From positions 1 to 33,487 of the forward strand of contig CANQPR010000002.1 of assembly GCA_947625715.1 (NCBI GenBank): 33,487 nucleotides of DNA, read 5' to 3'. The DNA comes from an uncultured Bacilli bacterium. Its GTDB lineage: Bacteria > Bacillota_I > Bacilli_A > RF39 > UBA660. Of the stretch, positions 21,346-29,276 are shown in pieces (position 1 is the stretch's first letter; each line of letters opens with the position of its first letter). Both the position numbers and the translations under genes were made by a program. The notes below the pieces were generated by a model, which saw nothing but the letters and a program-made list of their open reading frames with translations, made no database searches and was not told the origin of the DNA.

Positions 21346-22752
21346 TTAGTATTGTTTGCCAAAATAAATTTTGACTTTTCCTTTTTTTCCGCAAATGGCA
21401 CAATTACCATCTGATTTTTCATCGATAATACATCTACTTTTTAAGCCAAAATCATTTTTTATTTTTTCTTCGCAAGCTTCATTTTCACACCAATTTATTT
21501 TAATAAAACCTGGTTTTAAAGCAAGTGATTTAAATTCTTCGTAATTTTTTGCCTCATATAACATTGAATTTCTTCTTTTTAAAGCTCTATTGTACATATC
21601 TTTTTGGATTGTATCTAATAATTCTTCAATTTTATCACTAGCTAAATCGACATTAACTTTTATTTTTTCTAAAGTATCTCTTCTTACAAGTGTTACTTCA
21701 TTATTTTTTAAATCGCGCATGCCTACTTCAACACGTATTGGAATACCTAATACTTCTGCTTCGGCAAATTTATAACCTGGTGATTTATCACTTACATCTA
21801 TTTTGTAGGTTACTTTTAATTTATCACTTATTTTATTGATTGCATTTTTTATTTCATCATCATTACTTATGGGAATAAATATTACTTTAGTTGGAGCAAT
21901 TTTCGGTGGTAAAACGAGTCCATTATCATCGCTATGAGTCATAATAACGGCTCCTATCATTCTTGTTGATGACCCCCAACTTGTTTGATAAGGATTTTTA
22001 TAAGTATTGTCTTTATCTAAAAACTTAATATCAAAAGCTTTAGCAAAGTGATTGCCAAAATAATGACTTGTTCCATTTTGAAGGGCCACTCCATCATACA
22101 TCATTGCTTCAATAGTATAAGTTTCAAGAGCTCCAGCAAATTTTTCTTTTTCGGTTTTTCTACCTACAATAACTGGTAAAGCTAAATCATTTCTTTGAAA
22201 GTCTTCATATACTTTTAACATTCTTAATGTTTCTTCTTTAGCTTCTTGTTCACTACTGTGCATGGTATGGCCTTCTTGCCAAAGTATTTCTCGACTCCGT
22301 AAAAAAGGACGGGTTGATTTTTCCCAACGAACTATCGTGCACCATTGATTATATAATTTAGGTAAATCTCGATAAGATTTAATTATATTTTTAAAATGTT
22401 CACAAAATAGTACTTCACTAGTTGGTCTTACACAAAGACGTTCATCTAATTTTTCTTCACCCCCGTATGTTATCCAAGCTACTTCAGGGGCAAAACCCTT
22501 AACATGTTCTTTTTCAATGTTAAGAAGTGATTCTGGGATAAATAAAGGCATTTGAACATTTTCATGATTAGTCATTTTAATGCGTTGATTTAAATTATTT
22601 TGAATTTCTTCCCATATTGCATATCCATTAGGGCACATTATCATACTTCCCTTGGTATTGGAATAACTAACTAATTTTGCCGTTAGACAAACATCAGTAT
22701 ACCATTTAGCAAAATCAACATCACGTGGCGTTATTTTATCTAAGGTGGCCAT
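21346..22752 (-). CDS. proS: Prolyl-tRNA synthetase, short eukaryote/archaeal-like type (ProS3)
   Basis: This class II enzyme charges tRNA-Pro. At 468 residues it is the short type without the editing INS domain. Motif 2 is seen as WEKSTRPFLRSREILWQEGHT and motif 3 as SWGSSTRMIGAVIMTHSDD. RPTSEVLF and the TYTIEAMMYDG segment are also typical. The C-terminus has a cysteine cluster (CENEAC, CAICGKKG) that should bind zinc, and ends in KQY, as in archaeal and eukaryotic-like ProRS. ATG at 22752 follows the xseB stop by one base, with AAGGAGA upstream; the longer frame into xseB is rejected. Placement behind xseAB is a lineage peculiarity. Confidence 0.95.
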   Translation of the reverse strand: MATLDKITPRDVDFAKWYTDVCLTAKLVSYSNTKGSMIMCPNGYAIWEEIQNNLNQRIKMTNHENVQMPLFIPESLLNIEKEHVKGFAPEVAWITYGGEEKLDERLCVRPTSEVLFCEHFKNIIKSYRDLPKLYNQWCTIVRWEKSTRPFLRSREILWQEGHTMHSSEQEAKEETLRMLKVYEDFQRNDLALPVIVGRKTEKEKFAGALETYTIEAMMYDGVALQNGTSHYFGNHFAKAFDIKFLDKDNTYKNPYQTSWGSSTRMIGAVIMTHSDDNGLVLPPKIAPTKVIFIPISNDDEIKNAINKISDKLKVTYKIDVSDKSPGYKFAEAEVLGIPIRVEVGMRDLKNNEVTLVRRDTLEKIKVNVDLASDKIEELLDTIQKDMYNRALKRRNSMLYEAKNYEEFKSLALKPGFIKINWCENEACEEKIKNDFGLKSRCIIDEKSDGNCAICGKKGKVKIYFGKQY

Positions 22753-22753
22753 A

Positions 22754-22984
22754 TTATTCTCCTTCTTTAACTTCAAAGTCTTTTAATTCTTTGTTTTCAC
22801 TTAATATTTTATTTACTTGATTTGTTGCATTATCTAATTTTTCTTGACAAAATTTAATTAAATTCATTGCTAATGTATATTTGTTCATGGCTTCTTCTAA
22901 AGCAATTGAACCATTTTCTAAATCTTTAACAATTCCTTCTAAATCTTCTAAGGCATTTTCAAAAGTTTTTTCTTTTTCATTCAT
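22754..22984 (-). CDS. xseB: Exodeoxyribonuclease VII small subunit
   Basis: A 76-residue, all-helical protein beginning with FENALEDLEGIVKDLENGSIALEEAMNKY-type sequence, the hallmark of XseB. Several XseB copies bind XseA to form exonuclease VII, which degrades single-stranded DNA. AAGGAG lies at the end of xseA, whose stop is three bases upstream. The proS start follows after one base, so the three genes are translated as a unit. Confidence 0.95.
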   Translation of the reverse strand: MNEKEKTFENALEDLEGIVKDLENGSIALEEAMNKYTLAMNLIKFCQEKLDNATNQVNKILSENKELKDFEVKEGE

Positions 22985-22987
22985 AAT

Positions 22988-24313
22988 TTATTTCTCCTTT
23001 ACTTGTACTTTAATTATACCATCTTTAAGGCGAATGTTTAAGTTATCTTTAACATTTATTTGCTCTTTACTTGATATAATATTATTATCTTTTAAAACAA
23101 TACTATAGCCATTTTGTAATATCGCTAAAGGATTTAATAATTTTAGTGATTGTTTAAACATTTCTATAGTATGGATTTTTTGTTCTAGATAATAGTTATA
23201 TTGTTTGGTTAAATTTTGTTTAATATCTAAAAGGGGTTGATAATAACCGGTTAATATTTTCTCAGGGTTATTTAATAAGTAGTGTTCCTTAAAAGGCTCT
23301 AATTTCAATGTTTTGGCTTCAATAATTTTCTTGATGTTTTTCAAGATTAACTCACTTGCCCCATCAAGTTTTTGCATTTTTATTTCATATAAAATCATCG
23401 GATTTTTTAAAACATAACTTTCTTGTTTTTGTTTTAAGCGGTGTTTATAATCTTCAATTTTTTTCATTATGGCATTACTGATTTCAATTTCTTTAGTTTT
23501 GATTAAGTTTTTAACTTCTAAAACGGTTGGAACTGCCATTTCTGCTGCTCCGGTTGGCGTCGGCGCTCTAAGGTCTGCGACAAAATCAGCAATTGTATAA
23601 TCTACTTCATGACCAACGGCACTTATCACAGGGATTTTACAATCATAGATAGCTTTTGCAACAACTTCTTCATTAAAGGCCCATAAATCTTCGATGGAAC
23701 CCCCGCCTCTACCAACAATTAATACATCTAGGTCATATTCTTGGGCTAAAGCTATTTTATTTGCTATATCCTGGGCGGCATTAACACCCTGTACTAATGC
23801 CGGAAAAAGGATTGTTTGACACAAAGGAAATCTTCTTTTGATAGTACTTAATATATCTTTAATTGCCGCGCCAGTGGGGGCTGTTATAATACCAATTTTT
23901 TCGGGAAATTTGGGAATAGCTTTTTTGTGCTCCAAAGAAAATAAGCCTAAAGAAGCTAATTTCTTTTTTAAAGCTTCAAATTTTAAATATAAATTCCCTA
24001 GGCCATCTTGTTCTAGTTTATCAATATATATTTGATAATTTCCGCCAATTGGATAGACACTAATTCGGCCTTCCACTAAAACTTTCATTCCATCTTCAGG
24101 AGTAAAGTTAAGGTTTTGGGCACTACTTCTAAACATAATAGCACTTATTCTTGAGGTTTCATCTTTTAATGTTAAATATAAGTGTCCTGTTGTATGTTTT
24201 TTAAAATTACTAATTTCTCCTTTAAGATAAACTTTTTTTAATTTTTCATCATAATCAAATAATAATTTAATATAATTATTTATTTGAGTGATTGTAATAT
24301 ATTCATGATTCAC
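22988..24313 (-). CDS. xseA: Exodeoxyribonuclease VII large subunit
   Basis: XseA is the catalytic subunit of exonuclease VII. The 441-residue protein has an N-terminal OB fold (about 10-100; VYLKGEISNFKKHTTGHLYLTLKD) and a catalytic domain with IGIITAPTGAAIKDIL, VGRGGGSIEDLWAFNEE and SAVGHEVDYTIADFVADLRAPTPTGAAE. A long coiled-coil region reaches the C-terminus, where LKNGYSI-type LQNGYSIVLKDN is conserved. The start is GTG at 24313 with AGGAAG nine bases upstream. The nusB stop lies 15 bases before it. Confidence 0.97.
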   Translation of the reverse strand: MNHEYITITQINNYIKLLFDYDEKLKKVYLKGEISNFKKHTTGHLYLTLKDETSRISAIMFRSSAQNLNFTPEDGMKVLVEGRISVYPIGGNYQIYIDKLEQDGLGNLYLKFEALKKKLASLGLFSLEHKKAIPKFPEKIGIITAPTGAAIKDILSTIKRRFPLCQTILFPALVQGVNAAQDIANKIALAQEYDLDVLIVGRGGGSIEDLWAFNEEVVAKAIYDCKIPVISAVGHEVDYTIADFVADLRAPTPTGAAEMAVPTVLEVKNLIKTKEIEISNAIMKKIEDYKHRLKQKQESYVLKNPMILYEIKMQKLDGASELILKNIKKIIEAKTLKLEPFKEHYLLNNPEKILTGYYQPLLDIKQNLTKQYNYYLEQKIHTIEMFKQSLKLLNPLAILQNGYSIVLKDNNIISSKEQINVKDNLNIRLKDGIIKVQVKEK

Positions 24314-24328
24314 GCTTGTTCACTTCCT

Positions 24329-24721
24329 TTATTCTTTTATATATCGGTCTAATACAGCATTAATCATTTTAGCTAAATCATCTTCTGTATAGTTTTTAGC
24401 TAATTCAACAGCTTCATTAATGACCACAATTTTTGGAGTATCCATATACTTTAATTCATATAAAGCTATTTTTAGAATGGCTGAGCCAATTTTATCAATT
24501 CTTTTAATATCCCAATCTTTTAAATATTTATTGGCAAGGGTATTTAATTGTTCTTCATTATTATTTACACCATAAACTAAATCTTTTACAAATTCATTTT
24601 CCTCTTCCATATTTTCTTTTATTACTTCATCAATTGTATAGGGAATATGACTATCTTTTCTTAAACTAATTTGATACAAAATTGTCATGGCTATTTTTCT
24701 TTGTTCGCTTCTTTTTTTCAA
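24329..24721 (-). CDS. nusB: Transcription antitermination factor NusB
   Basis: NusB binds boxA RNA with S10 in rRNA antitermination. This all-helical, roughly 130-residue protein has RSEQRKIAMTILYQI at the start, then LAKKYLKDWDIKRI-type LANKYLKDWDIKRIDKIG and the motif ALYELKYMDTPKIVVINEAVELAKNY. I start it at TTG 24721, with GGTGAG four bases upstream, rather than ATG 24754. The latter sits on the -10 box of the promoter and cannot be in the transcript. The nusB-xseA-xseB order is classic Bacillota; the usual folD between them is missing. Confidence 0.9.
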   Translation of the reverse strand: MKKRSEQRKIAMTILYQISLRKDSHIPYTIDEVIKENMEEENEFVKDLVYGVNNNEEQLNTLANKYLKDWDIKRIDKIGSAILKIALYELKYMDTPKIVVINEAVELAKNYTEDDLAKMINAVLDRYIKE

Positions 24722-24744
24722 ATCACTCACCACTTTCAATGAAT

Positions 24745-24773
24745 ATTTTATCATGGATAATTTAAGATGTAAA
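24745..24773 (-). promoter_or_regulatory. Promoter of the nusB-xseA-xseB-proS operon
   Basis: On the - strand TTTACA (24773-24768), 17 bp, TAAAAT (24750-24745), with TGA directly before the -10 as an extended -10. A start near 24738 leaves a leader of under 20 bases before the TTG of nusB. Confidence 0.7.
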
Positions 24774-24801
24774 TTAATGAAGAAAACTAATTTTAATTTT
24801 A

Positions 24802-24830
24802 GGCAAAAAAAAACTAGAATAATCTAGCTT
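24802..24830 (-). terminator. Rho-independent terminator of the CAP-domain gene
   Basis: On the - strand CTAGA, TTAT, TCTAG then nine T residues, just after the stop at 24835. The stem is short, but A and T pairs can extend it across a bulged G. Confidence 0.75.
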
Positions 24831-24834
24831 TTAA

Positions 24835-26076
24835 TTACATTTTGCTTTTAGCTAAGCCTTTTATACTAAATAAGCTTGCTACAACAGAAACTAATAGTAA
24901 TCCAACCATTAAGCCAATTTTATCGCCAGTTTGGGGATTTTCTTCTGTTACAGTATTTTCAGTTGTTGCCTTAAGTTCAGTAACATTGTTTGTTGTATTT
25001 TGACTACTACCTGTATTTACTTCTTCTGTAGTTGTTTGATTTTGGTTTTGATTAGTAGTTTCCTCTTCTTTTTCTTCTTTTGCTAAAACATCAAAGAAGT
25101 TTACAGTATATTCTACATTGCTAATTGCTCTTGTTTTGGTTTGTAAATTTTTAACTTCAACTTTATAAGCATCATCACCAGAATACATTCCGGCATTGGC
25201 ACTTGCTGAAGGTTGGGCAAAGTTAAGCATTGTTTCTGATACTTGTAATTTTCCGTTTTCTTTGGTGCATTCATAAGTTTTATCATTTTTTAAATCGGTT
25301 ATTACAACTACAACATCATTATTTGCTGTATAATAATCATCATTTAATTCAATAGTCCATGATGCACTTTTGGCACTTAATATGTTATTAGGCATATATC
25401 CAGGAGCTGGGAAAGCATAAAATGGATTTTTACTTTCGTTTTTACTTTCTTTCATTAATCCAATCGCAATGTTACCAGCATAACCAAATTGTAAATTACT
25501 TCTTGTACTTGATAATATAGCTTGACGATGACCTATTGTATCAAATTTTTGAGAAGTTAAACTATAACCTTCATTTAACCAACCAGTAATTGCCCCTCTT
25601 GGTGTATAATTATAAGCAAGAATATTATGGTTAGCATTAGCTCCTAAATCCCAAAGTTCTTGATCCATATCTGAAGGTTTTTTACTGTCATCTACAGTAT
25701 GATTGAAATCCCAATTACGAATTAGAGCTCCAGCTTGTAATTCTTCTGAATGAACAGATGTTACTTTAAGTGGGTCAGCGCCAATTAAATAACGATAGTA
25801 ATTACTCATTTTCGTCATTGCTGTATGAGTATCGCTAGTTAATTCACCGGCAATATAAGTTTCTTTTAAAGATGGTGCAACTTTATAATATGTACTAGTA
25901 CTTCCATCTTTATAACTTCCAGCATCTAAGGCTGTTTCATAGCGTGATTTAATTTCTTCTTTTGTTCTTGTTTTAAATACGCTCCACTCATTTGCGTTAG
26001 TGCTAAATTCTTCAGCATGAACACAAATAGGTAAGCATAAGGCAATTAAAATTGCCATGGTTTTTAATTTTTTCAT
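24835..26076 (-). CDS. Secreted CAP-domain protein with NPQTG cell-wall sorting signal
   Basis: A 413-residue exported protein. It has a signal peptide (1-21, cut near VHA-EE) and a CAP/SCP domain (about 85-225) with LQAGALIRNWDFNH and TIGHRQAILSSTRSNLQFGYA, the typical GHR-IL core. A beta-rich region follows (about 240-330), then a Thr/Asn/Gln/Glu-rich linker. The C-terminus is a sorting signal: NPQTG at 380-384, a hydrophobic helix and a basic KSKM tail. NPQTG differs from LPxTG but has the same layout, so a sortase elsewhere should attach it to peptidoglycan. CAP proteins of bacteria have poorly known functions. It is a single-gene unit with a terminator on each side. Confidence 0.88.
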   Translation of the reverse strand: MKKLKTMAILIALCLPICVHAEEFSTNANEWSVFKTRTKEEIKSRYETALDAGSYKDGSTSTYYKVAPSLKETYIAGELTSDTHTAMTKMSNYYRYLIGADPLKVTSVHSEELQAGALIRNWDFNHTVDDSKKPSDMDQELWDLGANANHNILAYNYTPRGAITGWLNEGYSLTSQKFDTIGHRQAILSSTRSNLQFGYAGNIAIGLMKESKNESKNPFYAFPAPGYMPNNILSAKSASWTIELNDDYYTANNDVVVVITDLKNDKTYECTKENGKLQVSETMLNFAQPSASANAGMYSGDDAYKVEVKNLQTKTRAISNVEYTVNFFDVLAKEEKEEETTNQNQNQTTTEEVNTGSSQNTTNNVTELKATTENTVTEENPQTGDKIGLMVGLLLVSVVASLFSIKGLAKSKM

Positions 26077-26244
26077 TTTTTCTCTTTACCTCATTCTTTC
26101 TTTTAAATTAATCAAAATTTTACTACACAACATCCCTAACCTTTCTACAAAAAATAATACCATATTTTCATTTTTAAGGTCAATTATTTTCTTTAATTTT
26201 AAAAAATAATTTGGCACATTAAAGATGTTTTTATATAAAAAGAT

Positions 26245-26277
26245 ATAAAAAAACTACACCCATTATATCGATGTAGT
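26245..26277 (-). terminator. Rho-independent terminator of the hrcA-dnaJ operon
   Basis: On the - strand ACTACA (26277) and TGTAGT (to 26253) close a 13-base loop and are followed by seven T residues. It lies 11 bases after the dnaJ stop. Confidence 0.75.
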
Positions 26278-26288
26278 ACTAAATTTTA

Positions 26289-27422
26289 TTATAAATATTT
26301 TTTAAAATTACTGAATTCACTATTAGTTTCTAAATTTGTTTGATTAAGTTGTTCAAAGAGATTTTTTTGTTCTTTGGTAAGTTTATTAGGTATAATAACT
26401 TTTATGATAACATATTCGTCACCCTTACGTAGCGAATTAACGACCTTTAACCCTTTGCCTTTTAATTTATATTTGGTATTATTTTGGGTTCCTGGTTTAA
26501 TATCCATGTAAACATTTCCATAAATAGTTGGTACTTCTACTTTACCACCAAGAATAGCTTTAGTAATTGATATTGGTACTTCTATATATAAATCGGCATT
26601 ATCACGATGATAAAAATCACTTTCCTTGACGCGACATTCTATATATATATCGCCATTTTCACCACCATTAATACCAGATGCTCCTTTTCGAGAAATCTTT
26701 AATTGGTGTCCATCCATGACTCCTTCTGGAATATGAATTGATATTGTTTTTTTCTTTTTTACTTGACCAGTTCCATTACAAACGTTACATTCTTTTTTAA
26801 AGGTTTTCCCATTTCCCCCACATTTTGGACAAACACTTCGACTTTGAACAACGCCAAATAAACTTCGTTGCTCACTTATAACATAACCACTACCATTACA
26901 ATAACTACAGCTAACTTCATCAAAGCCACCCTTACCATGACAATTATCACAGGTCTCATTTAATGATAGTTCAATATCTTTATCAACACCAAATGCTGAT
27001 TCTAAAAAAGATAGGTCAATTCTAAGTAAAGTGTCCCTTCCTTTTCTTGGACGATTAGAATTAGCTCTTGTACTTCCACCAAAGAAATCAGAAAATCCTG
27101 AAAAACCACCAAAGGAATCACCAAAAGCCGCTCTTAAAATTTCACTTAAGTCAATATCACCGGCATCAAACCCTGAAAAACCACCAGATGCTCCTGCGTT
27201 ATCAAAAGCTGCATGACCAAATTGGTCATAAGTAGCTCTTTTTTGTTTGTCTGATAAAACCGCATAAGCTTCGCCAATTTCCTTAAATTTTTCTTCGGCA
27301 CCTGCTTCTTTATTTATATCAGGATGATATTGTTTAGCTAGTTTTCGAAAAGCTCTTTTTATTTCTTCATCACTAGCATTTTTACTAACACCTAATACTT
27401 CATAATAATCTTTCTTATTCAT
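26289..27422 (-). CDS. dnaJ: Chaperone protein DnaJ
   Basis: A full-length type I DnaJ (377 residues) that stimulates DnaK. The J domain has HPD at 33-35 (KQYHPDINKEAG). A Gly/Phe-rich region follows (about 72-120). The zinc region has four CxxCxGxG repeats (CDNCHGKG, CSYCNGSG, CPKCGGNG, CNVCNGTG), and the C-terminal substrate domains complete it. GGTGAT precedes ATG, inside the end of pepF; the two genes overlap by 8 bp. It closes the heat-shock operon. The usual direct dnaK-dnaJ link is broken here by pepF. Confidence 0.98.
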   Translation of the reverse strand: MNKKDYYEVLGVSKNASDEEIKRAFRKLAKQYHPDINKEAGAEEKFKEIGEAYAVLSDKQKRATYDQFGHAAFDNAGASGGFSGFDAGDIDLSEILRAAFGDSFGGFSGFSDFFGGSTRANSNRPRKGRDTLLRIDLSFLESAFGVDKDIELSLNETCDNCHGKGGFDEVSCSYCNGSGYVISEQRSLFGVVQSRSVCPKCGGNGKTFKKECNVCNGTGQVKKKKTISIHIPEGVMDGHQLKISRKGASGINGGENGDIYIECRVKESDFYHRDNADLYIEVPISITKAILGGKVEVPTIYGNVYMDIKPGTQNNTKYKLKGKGLKVVNSLRKGDEYVIIKVIIPNKLTKEQKNLFEQLNQTNLETNSEFSNFKKYL

Positions 27423-29217
27423 CTATATCACCTTCATATACATTTTGGTATTTTGTTATTAAATAATCAAAATAATGAATAGCATTATAATAAGTTAATT
27501 TATCTGTTAAATCAATATTTAATATAGCATATATTTCTTTTGGTGTTTTATCACTACCAGCTTTTAAAAAGGCTATATAATTAGAAAGCATTGATTTATC
27601 ACCATCTAATATTTTTTTGGCAACATTTAGGGCCACACATACACAAATGGCATAGCTAAATAGATAATAATTATTATAATAATGACTTCTTGTAACCCAA
27701 CTATTTTTAGCATATTTATTAACCTTAACACTTGGACCTGAATATTTTTTAAGAGAATTATAAGCTAAATCATCTAAATATTCTTTGGTTAAGCTCCCAT
27801 TATGCAAAATAGTTTCATACATTTGTCGTTCCATTATTCCTTCTCTAACTGCTCCAAATAAATTATTTTCAATAACATTTAACATATTTTCGATTCCACT
27901 TAGTTTTTCATCTTTACTGTGAGCATTATTAGCTAAATAATTTGAGAGTAAAAATTCATTTGTTAAAGAGGCAACTTCCGCGATTATATTAGGGGTATCA
28001 ACATATTGAATTTTATTATTTTCTCTTACAAATTGATGATGAACATTATGTCCCGATTCATGAGCAATAGTAGAAATAGAATCCAAATCACCATTAAAAC
28101 TCATTAATATTCGCGAATCTTGTTTTAAAGTAGCAAAAGAATAACCCCCACTACATTTACCTTTATATTCACAATAATCTATATAACGATTATCTATGAT
28201 TTTCATAAATTTACTTAAATACTCTTCACCAAGAGGTTTCAAAGCATTTTTAATAATTCCTTGCGCTTCTTTAATTGTGTATTCGCTCTTATTATTACTC
28301 ATTGGTAAAGCTATGTCATATGAATTTAAAACATTCAGATTTAACACTTGCTTTTTCAATGCGTAAAAACGATGTAAAACATCTAAATTATCATTAACTG
28401 TTGTACATAAAGTTGTAAAAATTTTATCATCTAATTGTAAAGAAAATAATTTTCTTTCCCAGGAATCAGAAAAATTATAAATACTAGCTAATTGTTCTTC
28501 TAAATTCATATAAGAATTTAATAAGTTGGCATTAATATCACTATATTGGTCAATTACTTTATGAAATGATAAATAGGTCTTTTTTCTTATCAATGGATTT
28601 TTACTACGAAGTAATTTGCGATAATTCGTTGATGTTATTAAAACTTTTTTACCATCAACAATAATATGACCATAATGATGATTTTTATTTAGCATCGTTG
28701 ATGATGCATCACTAAAATGGTCGGTTGCATTTACTAATTTAGAGACTATTACTTCTTTATCTTCATCTATAACATGTTCTTTAAAACGATAAATATCATC
28801 AAGTAAAGCTTTATATTCATTTAATTTAGGATTTTTAATAAATAAATTTTGATATTCATCTTTACTCAATTTTAAAAGTTCCGGATTAAAGAAACTTAAA
28901 TTTTCATCTAATTTACCACTTAAAAGAATGGTTTTATTTTTTCTTTCAATACTTTTTGAAACGCCTAATTCTTGATCATTAATTAAATGCGCATATACAT
29001 AGGCATCTTCAAATAAGGCTATCGTATCAATTTCTTCTTCTAAAAATTCATATAGTTTTAGAGGGTCTTTGCTACAACCAACATATTTTTTTAAATTAGC
29101 TATTTTCTTTTCTAATTGATTAAGGGCCTTATTAAATTCATTTTCATCTTTAAAAAATGATGTTAAATCCCATTTATATTCCTTTTCTACTTCATCGCGA
29201 TTTTTATATATTTTCAC
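27415..29217 (-). CDS. pepF: Oligoendopeptidase F (M3B zinc peptidase)
   Basis: PepF cleaves peptides of roughly 7-17 residues in the cytosol. The 600-residue protein has EEYLSKFMKIIDNRYIDYCE and GKCSGGYSFA, and the zinc site TIAHESGHNVHH with H386, E387 and H390. The third ligand Glu lies in the later ANIIAEVASLTNEFLLSNYL-type segment. The start is GTG at 29217 with AAAGAGG six bases upstream. It sits between dnaK and dnaJ in the CIRCE-controlled operon and overlaps dnaJ, so its expression should follow heat shock. A partial terminator lies between dnaK and pepF. Degrading peptide fragments from chaperone/protease work is a plausible reason for this position, but that is inference. Confidence 0.95.
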   Translation of the reverse strand: MKIYKNRDEVEKEYKWDLTSFFKDENEFNKALNQLEKKIANLKKYVGCSKDPLKLYEFLEEEIDTIALFEDAYVYAHLINDQELGVSKSIERKNKTILLSGKLDENLSFFNPELLKLSKDEYQNLFIKNPKLNEYKALLDDIYRFKEHVIDEDKEVIVSKLVNATDHFSDASSTMLNKNHHYGHIIVDGKKVLITSTNYRKLLRSKNPLIRKKTYLSFHKVIDQYSDINANLLNSYMNLEEQLASIYNFSDSWERKLFSLQLDDKIFTTLCTTVNDNLDVLHRFYALKKQVLNLNVLNSYDIALPMSNNKSEYTIKEAQGIIKNALKPLGEEYLSKFMKIIDNRYIDYCEYKGKCSGGYSFATLKQDSRILMSFNGDLDSISTIAHESGHNVHHQFVRENNKIQYVDTPNIIAEVASLTNEFLLSNYLANNAHSKDEKLSGIENMLNVIENNLFGAVREGIMERQMYETILHNGSLTKEYLDDLAYNSLKKYSGPSVKVNKYAKNSWVTRSHYYNNYYLFSYAICVCVALNVAKKILDGDKSMLSNYIAFLKAGSDKTPKEIYAILNIDLTDKLTYYNAIHYFDYLITKYQNVYEGDIDE

Positions 29218-29247
29218 CTTTTACCTCTTTTCTTTTATTAACGAGAG

Positions 29248-29269
29248 AAAAGTTCTAGTTTCCTAGAAC
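29248..29269 (-). terminator. Weak hairpin between dnaK and pepF
   Basis: On the - strand GTTCTAG, loop GAAA (a stable tetraloop), CTAGAAC, then TTTTCTCTC. The tract is interrupted, so it probably lowers read-through into pepF-dnaJ rather than ending the operon. It may also stabilise the 3' end of upstream mRNA. Confidence 0.6.
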
Positions 29270-29276
29270 CAATTTT

